DNA from: a virus
Reading direction: 5' to 3' (one strand)
Length of the DNA: 38,580 nt
IMG/VR virus record: IMGVR_UViG_3300033134_000008
Location: 1-38,580 of that record
Shown here: positions 32,998 through 38,580 of the stretch, piece by piece
How positions within the stretch are numbered: position 1 is the stretch's first letter
Layout: each line of letters begins with the position of its first letter
Notes under the pieces: generated by a model
What the model saw: the letters and a program-made list of their open reading frames with translations, nothing else
What the model was told of the DNA's origin: nothing
Databases searched by the model: none
Position numbers and translations under genes: made by a program

Positions 32998-33214
32998 ACG
33001 GATAACTCCTTGCGTCATTCATAGACATAACCCTTTCTCTTTCATCAAGCGATCTTTCAAGGCTATCGAAATTATCTTCTTCATGATAATGACTTTTTGA
33101 TTTACATTTTTTACACTCGCTGACAAATATTATTAAGCATTCTCCATCAGATGTAATTTTTGTGTTTGCGTTTAAGAATTCTCCGCATTCTTCGCACGCA
33201 GCATAAATTTCCAT
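32987..33214 (-). CDS. Small zinc-ribbon protein
   Basis: A 75-residue protein with CEECGEF near the start and CKKCKSKSHYH further on. The end is basic and charged. It overlaps the other zinc-ribbon gene by 11 bp. A pair of small zinc proteins next to CsrA is unusual. Confidence 0.62.
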   Translation of the reverse strand: MEIYAACEECGEFLNANTKITSDGECLIIFVSECKKCKSKSHYHEEDNFDSLERSLDERERVMSMNDARSYPYGT

Positions 33215-33240
33215 GACTCAATCTCCATAATTAAAAAAGC

Positions 33241-33374
33241 GGAGCGATCTTGGAATCGAACCAAGTCCAGACATCGGTTTTTCCGGCGCACGCGTGCGTG
33301 TACAAATACAAAGTTTAAATGTCTGCGCGTCATAACAAACCCCAATGCGTTTCCCCATGAACGTCCATCGCTCC
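33241..33374 (-). ncRNA. tRNA-like structured RNA (putative)
   Basis: On the minus strand GGAGCGAT (33367-33374) pairs with ATCGCTCC (33241-33248). Immediately before the 3' arm is a canonical T arm, CTTGG-TTCGATT-CCAAG (33249-33265). A D-like hairpin CGTT...AACG (33348-33363) with a GGGG loop follows the 5' arm, and a 7-bp stem, CAGACAT (33319-33325) with ATGTCTG (33268-33274), joins them with an insert of about 44 nt. I cannot fit a normal anticodon arm. At 134 nt it is longer than a tRNA. It may be a degenerate tRNA, a tmRNA-like or other tRNA-like element, or an attachment site. Confidence 0.42.
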
Positions 33375-33440
33375 ATCTACCAGAATTTATTGCGCGCTTC
33401 CGGCAAAGCGCTCCCGAGGCTCTAATAATCGCCCTGCAAT

Positions 33441-33707
33441 TCAATAACCAAATCCCGTAAGCCTTTTAGATAATGTATCCATATTATTGCTGTGAAGTTC
33501 TTCCATTTTATAAGCGTTTGTCTTTAGGTTAAGCCTCCTGCATGTGTCAGCCCATCGCTCAGATAGCCAGCAAAAATACTTATAGCCACCTCTGTCTCTT
33601 CGCCATGTTTCTTTAACGCTTTTCCCTTTTGTTTCTATTACATAAGCGATAAAGTAAGGATTAACATGCAAGCGTCCTGCTATTTCATTAAGCTCTGTAG
33701 AAGTCAT
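33441..33707 (-). CDS. Unknown 88-residue protein
   Basis: Several start codons lie together (TTG 33713, ATG 33710, ATG 33707); the AGGGAG site suits the last two. N-terminal TELNEIAGRLHVNPYFIAYVIE could be a small DNA-binding helix pair. C-terminal part basic. Function unknown. Confidence 0.58.
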   Translation of the reverse strand: MTSTELNEIAGRLHVNPYFIAYVIETKGKSVKETWRRDRGGYKYFCWLSERWADTCRRLNLKTNAYKMEELHSNNMDTLSKRLTGFGY

Positions 33708-33739
33708 CATCAAACTCCCTAAATATCAAAAAGTTCAGT

Positions 33740-33763
33740 GCGCGATTCGAGGATGCGTCGCGC
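33740..33763 (-). terminator. Possible terminator hairpin
   Basis: GCGCGA (33740-33745) and TCGCGC (33758-33763) pair. On the minus strand a short T-run (TTTTT, near 33728-33733) follows after about 7 nt. This could attenuate the early operon after its first gene. Confidence 0.3.
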
Positions 33764-33785
33764 GCGCATTTTCCACCTTTCCCCA

Positions 33786-34442
33786 TTAATCAGTTTGGTT
33801 TCGAACGAGTTCTATTAATTTTTCTGAAATCATTACCCAAAATCTTTCTGTGACGCTGTCATCGTTGTTATAATTACAGGAATCACAAACCTCTCTGGCG
33901 GCATTGCGTACAATGGGATTATATATATCCGTAAAAGCCCAAAAAATAGTCCGAACGACATCCAAATAACGACGGAGAAAATTAACGTTTTTATAACAAC
34001 GATTATAACGATTTGAAAGATTGGCGTTATTGGGATTTTTAAAAAAATCAATAGCCAAATCTATCGTTTTTTTTAAGCCATAAAATTTTTCTTCCTGTAA
34101 TTTTTTTAAAATATATTCAAGAAGAAATATAAGAAAATGCGTTCTTATTTTTTCTAAATCAGAGTCTACGTTTATTGCTTTAAATAGTCTTAGCGTAAAT
34201 TCTTTAGACTCTATATTTGGAAGCCTTTTAAATATTTCATCTTGTAAATACGCAAACCACACAGGCAATCCGATAAGATCTTCATAATCTTCATGATATG
34301 AAGAATGCAAGACACACCCAATAGAGCCCCCCTTTCCGTCCTCCCAATATTTCCCCTTAATAATCTCGTCCGCATCCATATGTGATTTAATCTGATCAAT
34401 ATACTTCTGCTTCAATGCCAAATCCCCGTGAAACGCTTTCAT
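33786..34442 (-). CDS. Conserved protein of unknown function
   Basis: A 218-residue protein, the first gene of the leftward early operon. The N-terminus (MKAFHGDLALKQKYIDQIKS, KGKYWEDGKGGSIGCVLHSSYHEDYEDLIGLPVWFA) belongs to a family I recall in phages and bacteria without known function. The second half is helical. It follows a leader of about 120 nt after the promoter at 34568-34596. Confidence 0.7.
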   Translation of the reverse strand: MKAFHGDLALKQKYIDQIKSHMDADEIIKGKYWEDGKGGSIGCVLHSSYHEDYEDLIGLPVWFAYLQDEIFKRLPNIESKEFTLRLFKAINVDSDLEKIRTHFLIFLLEYILKKLQEEKFYGLKKTIDLAIDFFKNPNNANLSNRYNRCYKNVNFLRRYLDVVRTIFWAFTDIYNPIVRNAAREVCDSCNYNNDDSVTERFWVMISEKLIELVRNQTD

Positions 34443-34567
34443 CTAAATCTCCCGTTAGTCCCATTAAATTCTGTGCCGGCTTATCGCCCACCGCCGGCGA
34501 GTGGAAGGAAAGCGAGAAGCACACGCGCATGCGATCTCGTTTTCTGTTTTTCTTCATCATTAAAAGC

Positions 34568-34596
34568 AGTGTATCAGGGTTTTATTCTTTTGTCAA
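34568..34596 (-). promoter_or_regulatory. Leftward early promoter
   Basis: TTGACA (34591-34596) and TACACT (34568-34573) are 17 bp apart, with TG in the extended -10 position (TGATACACT). It would drive the minus operon from 34442 down to 23750. It lies just left of the repressor gene. Confidence 0.7.
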
Positions 34597-34621
34597 CTTT
34601 TTTTTCGAAAAAATTATAAAA

Positions 34622-35020
34622 TTATTTTATTAGGGCAGAAATGAAATCTTGACGACAATCTGAATCTATTTTAATTCTCAGTTCCCTATCGCCGCTGGGC
34701 AGCTTTCTTATAGAGATAAAGTCATTGACGGCGGAGATTGTTTTATAGGCGTCATTATCTATCTTTAGCGCGTCTGGATAATATCTTTTACTATCAAATC
34801 CGCCTGTCATTTCTCCGTACTCATCGCCCATTTTAAGCCACTCATAAGGCACATCAAGCTTCTCAGCAATCCCCACCAGCGTAGAGCCTCTGGGCACCTT
34901 TCTGCCGAGGCAATATTGAGAGACCATTGCCTTTGTAATCCCCGTTTGCTCCGCCAGAGCGCTTTGACTAAAGCCTCTGTAGTCTAAAGCCTTTTTTAGC
35001 CTGTCTTTTAAATCACTCAT
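34622..35020 (-). CDS. CI-like XRE-family repressor
   Basis: A 132-residue protein from ATG 35020, with GGAG upstream. Residues about 16-50 are a helix-turn-helix (GFSQSALAEQTGITKAMVSQY). The C-terminal part (DKRYYPD... FISIRKLPSGDRELRI) has no peptidase active-site pattern, so cleavage like lambda CI is not indicated. Position between left and right early operons fits the lysogeny repressor. Confidence 0.82.
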   Translation of the reverse strand: MSDLKDRLKKALDYRGFSQSALAEQTGITKAMVSQYCLGRKVPRGSTLVGIAEKLDVPYEWLKMGDEYGEMTGGFDSKRYYPDALKIDNDAYKTISAVNDFISIRKLPSGDRELRIKIDSDCRQDFISALIK

Positions 35021-35044
35021 AAGTTTCTCCAAAGTTATAAAAAT

Positions 35045-35073
35045 AGTATACGTGTTACAGAAAATAAAGTAAA
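35045..35073 (-). promoter_or_regulatory. Repressor gene promoter
   Basis: TTTACT (35068-35073) and TATACT (35045-35050) are 17 bp apart on the minus strand, directly ahead of the repressor. I found no equally good rightward promoter in 35021-35150, so the rightward promoter may need an activator. Confidence 0.6.
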
Positions 35074-35152
35074 CTGCTTTTTTGGCTTACATAAAAAAAC
35101 ATACTTCCATGTTTTGAAATGTATCCTCATCCATCCCCAGGAGACCCATCGA

Positions 35153-35563
35153 ATGGAAATCCATTGTTTAATTTCAGCGGAGAACGCAAAAATGATAGAG
35201 CTTGTAAAAGTACTGGATAGTTTTCATGACTGCTTGCGAGCAGCAATACGGGAAGCCGCAACTCTCAAGATACAAGAAAAGCAGTTTTATTTGGAACTTG
35301 GAATAGATCAGGGAAATTGGTCAAGGATGATCACAGGGAAAGCCAATTTTCCTCCAGAATTAATCCCGAAGTTTTGCCAAATTGCCCAAAATAATCTGCT
35401 AATTCACTGGCTTGCATATCAGCGCGGTTTTGAACTTCGCATCATCCCAAAAGAGCTTGAAGAGAGACTTAGCGAAAAAGAGGCGCAGCTTGAAGAAAAA
35501 GACCGAGAGATTACCTACCTTAAGAGCCTGATTTCAGTCAAAAAAGAGGAGGTTAAGGAATAA
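35153..35563 (+). CDS. Cro/CII-like regulator with coiled-coil tail
   Basis: A 136-residue protein from ATG 35153, with AGGAG 9 nt upstream; a TTG upstream is weaker. The middle (QFYLELGIDQGNWSRMITGK...) reads as a helix-turn-helix, followed by a coiled coil (LEERLSEKEAQLEEKDREIT) that would make dimers. As first gene of the right operon it would regulate early transcription. Confidence 0.7.
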   Translation: MEIHCLISAENAKMIELVKVLDSFHDCLRAAIREAATLKIQEKQFYLELGIDQGNWSRMITGKANFPPELIPKFCQIAQNNLLIHWLAYQRGFELRIIPKELEERLSEKEAQLEEKDREITYLKSLISVKKEEVKE

Positions 35564-35847
35564 TGGCGGCAAAGCCCTATTTTAAGTTTTATTTTGGCGA
35601 CTATCTGGCTGATACGATGCACTTAAGCACGCGGGAGCACGGCGCATATCTTCTCCTGATCGCCGCTTATTTTCATACGCAATCCCCTCTCCCCGATGAT
35701 AATAAGCGACTCTCAAACATCGTTAAGGTCAGCCCAAAAGTATGGGGTCAAATGCGTTTGACCCTTTCCAAAATGTTCGTCATAAAAGACGGTTTTTGGT
35801 ACCACAACATAATAGAAAAAGAACTGAAAGGGGAGAGCGGAAAATAA
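35563..35847 (+). CDS. DUF1376-like protein, short
   Basis: A 94-residue protein (MAAKPYFKFYFGDYLADTMHLSTREHGAYLLL...) equal to the N-terminal domain of the next gene's product. Both begin MAAKPY. It lacks the linker and C-terminal part. DUF1376 proteins occur in phage replication modules. The stop overlaps the next start (TAATG). Confidence 0.78.
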   Translation: MAAKPYFKFYFGDYLADTMHLSTREHGAYLLLIAAYFHTQSPLPDDNKRLSNIVKVSPKVWGQMRLTLSKMFVIKDGFWYHNIIEKELKGESGK

Positions 35848-36818
35848 TGGCGGCTAAACCTTATATGCCTTTTTACTTCGCCGACTACGATGCTGACACC
35901 TATGATCTGACGACTCTTGAGCATGGCGCATACTTTTTACTCATCAAAACTTACTGGCAAAGCGGTAAGCCTTTACCCGCAAATGAAAAAAAATTAGCCG
36001 CAATTGTGAAACTTTCTGAAAAAAAATTTCAAAAAGTGATTTCAAGAATAAAAGAATTTTTTATCGTTAATGAAAAATTTTGGGTGCACCCGCGTCTTGA
36101 AAAAGAACTGGCTGAATTTCAAAAAAAGTCCGATTTGGCGCGCTCGGCGATTAATTCAAGATGGAAAAAAGAGGGAAAAAATGCCCCAAAAAATTCATAC
36201 GGACGTATTACGGACGTATTTCATTCGAATTACGTTCGTAATACGGACGTAATACCATCAGATACAGATACAGAAGCAGACACAGAACTTGAGCAAGAAA
36301 TACCCAAACATAAAAACTTAAAAACTGAGGATTCTCTTGTGTGTATTAAGCGCGCGCGTGCTCATATAGTTGTTTCCGAATTAACTCCTCCCGAATCTCA
36401 GGAACCTGACCCAAAAACACAAACACAAAAAAACCAAGAAAAAGAAAATTCTGAAAATCTGAATTTGATTCAAAGCTACATCGACATCCTGCTGCCCCGA
36501 TTCCAGTCGCTTCACTTTTCCGGCTTTTCAAAAAAAGCGTCGGCGATGATGGCGGCATGGGCAAAGCTTGGCGTGCTGCCTGAGGACGTACTTGAAGCGA
36601 TAAAGTTTTGCGAGCAGCGGGGAGACCACGTCACCTCGCCAGCGTGGTATGCGCAAGACGCAATAAATTTTTTTGAGGAGAGAACGAAGCTTGGAAGTTA
36701 CCGCATCCGCGGATCGCCGTCGTCGCAAAAAAAATCTAAACGAGATTTGAGGAATGAAGAGAACAGATTGAAGATTGAAAAATTTTTGAAAGAGGAAAGT
36801 GAAGATGCAAAGAGGTGA
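35847..36818 (+). CDS. DUF1376 replication-type protein
   Basis: A 323-residue protein with an N-terminal DUF1376 winged-helix-like domain (about 1-90, FYFADYDADTYDLTTLEHGAYFLL), a low-complexity linker (about 105-215) and a C-terminal helical domain (MMAAWAKLGVLPEDVLEAIKFCEQRG...). With the loader and DnaB genes just downstream, it is probably an initiator, like lambda O in layout. The linker DNA contains phased repeats (36198-36251) that may be the origin. Confidence 0.75.
   Translation: MAAKPYMPFYFADYDADTYDLTTLEHGAYFLLIKTYWQSGKPLPANEKKLAAIVKLSEKKFQKVISRIKEFFIVNEKFWVHPRLEKELAEFQKKSDLARSAINSRWKKEGKNAPKNSYGRITDVFHSNYVRNTDVIPSDTDTEADTELEQEIPKHKNLKTEDSLVCIKRARAHIVVSELTPPESQEPDPKTQTQKNQEKENSENLNLIQSYIDILLPRFQSLHFSGFSKKASAMMAAWAKLGVLPEDVLEAIKFCEQRGDHVTSPAWYAQDAINFFEERTKLGSYRIRGSPSSQKKSKRDLRNEENRLKIEKFLKEESEDAKR
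36198..36251. repeat. Iteron-like repeats in the DUF1376 gene (possible origin)
   Basis: Four 10-mers of the palindrome-like form TACG(G/T)(A/T)CGTA start at 36198, 36209, 36231 and 36242, spaced 11, 22 and 11 bp. The skipped slot at 36220 has a weak match. Three are identical (TACGGACGTA) and one is TACGTTCGTA. The 11-bp phase puts sites on the same helix face. As in oriLambda they lie within the initiator gene's linker. An A/T-rich stretch follows at about 36300. Confidence 0.55.
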
Positions 36819-37218
36819 GCTTTTAAAACTTATTTACGAATATGCGGATTATTACAGTCATACGATAGAGGACATTGATCTAAAAGTTCTAATCAATGAA
36901 CTTCTAAGCTTCGACGAGCAAGAGGTAAAATCCGCATTCCAAAAAATAACCGCAGCGCCCGATTCAGAATTCTTTCCAAAGATTGGAAAGATATTGAAAG
37001 CGATTCGTGAGATTAGAAACGCAGAAGAAGAAAAAAAGGAAAAGCCCGCAATCAAACATCCGTGCCAAGTTAGGCTTGGAGATTCATATTGCGGGGCTGA
37101 GTCATTTTGTAATATTGGATATTGCTGGAAGCCCAAGCGAATATTTTTTATTTGTTACGACTGTTTTCAAATTAAGCAAGAGGAGCAGCTAAATGCAAAA
37201 CGCAAAATCAATTCTTGA
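36805..37218 (+). CDS. Helicase loader (G39P-like, putative)
   Basis: A 137-residue protein from ATG 36805, with GAGG 9 nt upstream. The first 70 residues (LLKLIYEYADYY, LINELLSFDEQEVKSAFQKI, SEFFPKIGKILKAI) have the helical pattern of phage helicase loaders. The C-terminal half is Cys-rich (YCGAESFCNIGYC, then ICYDC), probably a zinc site. It overlaps the DnaB gene by 26 bp. Confidence 0.65.
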   Translation: MQRGELLKLIYEYADYYSHTIEDIDLKVLINELLSFDEQEVKSAFQKITAAPDSEFFPKIGKILKAIREIRNAEEEKKEKPAIKHPCQVRLGDSYCGAESFCNIGYCWKPKRIFFICYDCFQIKQEEQLNAKRKINS

Positions 37219-38580
37219 CGGCAAACATATTCCACACAATATCTCAGCCGAGCAATCCGTTATTGGAGGGTTGATGATTAATCCTTCAATGCTCGATGAA
37301 ATTAAATTAATTATTTGCGCAACGGATTTTTATCACGTGCAGCATCGAAATATTTTTGAAGCTATTGAAATCGCGTGTCTTAAAAAAATTCCAGTGGATG
37401 GATTAACGATTATCGAACAGCTTAAAAAATCAAACCGGCTTTTGGAAAGTGGGGGCGAAAGTTTTATATTTGAAACAATTCATAACACGCCCTCTGCTTC
37501 AAACATAAAAGCTTATGCACAGATTGTGAAAGAAAACAGTTCTCTTAGAAAACTGCTTGAAGCTTCTCGCGAAATTCAAAACATTGTTTACGATGCGAAA
37601 TATCTATCTTTAACAATCCAGGAAAAAATAAACGCAGCTGAGAAATTAATTTTTGAAGTTGGGCAAAGCTATCGTGGCAATGCAATGTCAGCGCAAAGAA
37701 TTTATCCGCTGGTTGAGAAAGCGATTAAGAAGTTAGACGATCTATCGCAATCTCCGTCTCGCATATGCGGCTTAGAGTCAGGATATAAATCTCTCGATGA
37801 CTTAACCTCCGGTTTTCAAAAACAGGAATTGATTATTTTGGCGGCTCGCCCCGCCATGGGAAAAACTTCATTTGCCATGAATATCGCAGAGCATGTTTCA
37901 AACAATAAAAAAAATGTTCTGGCGTTTAGCATGGAGATGAGCGCAATGAGCCTAACTTCAAGATTGATGTCTTCAGCGTCCAAAGTCTCTCTAAGCAAAC
38001 TGAGAAGCGGCATGTTAAGCGAATGGCAATGGAAGAAAGTCGCAGGTACGTTAATTTACTTTTTTGAAAAAAACATTTTCATCGACGAGTCTCCATGCTT
38101 AAAGCCGTTAGAGCTTATAGCTCGAGCAAGAAGCGTTGCAAGAGAATGCAAAGGACTTGATTTGATAATCGTGGATTATTTGCAGTTGATGCAGTCGGAT
38201 GCAAAACACTCTAACCGCGTGATGGAAGTTGGAGAAATATCGCGCTCTCTAAAATCGATGGCGAAAGAACTTGATTGTCCGGTGATTGCGCTTTCTCAAT
38301 TAAACAGAAACTTAGAGCTTAGACAAGACAAGCGTCCCCAGATGAGCGACCTCAGGGATTCTGGAAATTTAGAGCAAGACGCGGACGTCATCATTTTCAT
38401 CTACCGCGACGACGTTTACTTCCCCGATTCCGAGGCGCAAGGGATTGCCGAGATAATTGTTGCAAAGCAGCGTAACGGGGAGAGGGGCGTTGTGCTTTTG
38501 CCATACTTTGGGAAATTTACTCGTTTTGAGAACCCAATTGACGAATTTTGGGATTTCGGTGAGAGGGGGGTCAAAAAATA
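37193..38580 (+). CDS. dnaB: Replicative DNA helicase DnaB, cut by right edge
   Basis: A frame from ATG 37193 (AGGAG upstream) stays open to the edge, giving 462 residues; the next bases TA suggest the stop is just outside. The N-terminal domain (HNISAEQSVIGGLMINPSMLD) and the RecA domain are complete: Walker A ARPAMGKT at 218-225, and Walker B LDLIIVDYLQLM around residue 325. QLNR and KQRNGERG motifs follow. It unwinds the replication fork. Confidence 0.94.
   Translation, partial: MQNAKSILDGKHIPHNISAEQSVIGGLMINPSMLDEIKLIICATDFYHVQHRNIFEAIEIACLKKIPVDGLTIIEQLKKSNRLLESGGESFIFETIHNTPSASNIKAYAQIVKENSSLRKLLEASREIQNIVYDAKYLSLTIQEKINAAEKLIFEVGQSYRGNAMSAQRIYPLVEKAIKKLDDLSQSPSRICGLESGYKSLDDLTSGFQKQELIILAARPAMGKTSFAMNIAEHVSNNKKNVLAFSMEMSAMSLTSRLMSSASKVSLSKLRSGMLSEWQWKKVAGTLIYFFEKNIFIDESPCLKPLELIARARSVARECKGLDLIIVDYLQLMQSDAKHSNRVMEVGEISRSLKSMAKELDCPVIALSQLNRNLELRQDKRPQMSDLRDSGNLEQDADVIIFIYRDDVYFPDSEAQGIAEIIVAKQRNGERGVVLLPYFGKFTRFENPIDEFWDFGERGVKK

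Noticed and set aside
33172-33444. Minus-strand 90-codon frame
   Set aside because: It overlaps the structured tRNA-like region, has Arg-rich unprotein-like sequence and overlaps a better gene at its 3' end.
1-38580. Diversity-generating retroelement or integrase
   Set aside because: I looked for reverse transcriptase, template/variable repeat pairs and tyrosine or serine recombinase motifs and saw none.

Overview
The window is most of the genome of a temperate-type, contractile-tailed (myovirus) bacteriophage or prophage. It has low-to-moderate GC, dense gene packing, and stop/start overlaps of 1-4 bases nearly everywhere. The host cannot be fixed from sequence alone. Sigma70-type promoters, a CsrA homologue, a lambda-Bet-type recombinase and a Mu/P2-like baseplate gene set all point to a proteobacterium. 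No integrase, ribosomal or metabolic host gene is visible. Both ends are cut inside genes: an unknown minus-strand gene on the left and the replicative helicase on the right.

Layout. (1) 1-750: two minus-strand genes, one partial and one resembling a Q-type late antiterminator, plus promoters. (2) 754-23359, plus strand: the late operon, behind a TTGACA/17/TATAAA promoter. It runs small virion protein, small and large terminase, portal, scaffold, major capsid, head-tail connectors, tail terminator, sheath, tube, tail chaperone with a -1 frameshift, tape measure, hub, spike, wedge (W, J, I), tail fibres, and an XhlA-like holin candidate. (3) 23359-24785: a damaged lysis region. The start of an M15 endolysin is cut by an IS200/IS605-type element without a transposase gene. 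The matching C-terminal end of an M15 endolysin lies on the opposite strand, next to a papain-like (YiiX/NlpC-type) hydrolase. (4) 24500-34600, minus strand: a long early operon. It holds many small unknown genes, several zinc-ribbon proteins, a VRR-NUC nuclease, a DUF6745-like protein with 39 tetrapeptide repeats, three small membrane proteins, a Dam-like methylase, a Gp157-like protein, a Bet recombinase, CsrA, and a structured tRNA-like RNA element. (5) 34600-38580: a CI-like repressor on the minus strand, and rightward a Cro/CII-like regulator, two tandem DUF1376 proteins (the second with iteron-like repeats in its linker), a likely helicase loader and the DnaB helicase.

How it works together. 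The repressor and the rightward regulator would set the lysis/lysogeny choice. DUF1376 protein, loader and DnaB would start replication. Bet, Gp157 and VRR-NUC would handle recombination, and Dam and CsrA may alter host DNA marking and mRNA control. The Q-like protein would then switch on the late operon for virion assembly.

Most worth a second look: the -1 frameshift at 11638-11644; the split endolysin with its omega-RNA-like insertion and an inverted second copy of that element's right end 6.9 kb away; the 134-nt tRNA-like element at 33241-33374; the 11-bp-phased repeats at 36198-36251; and the 12-bp minisatellite at 27071-27544.
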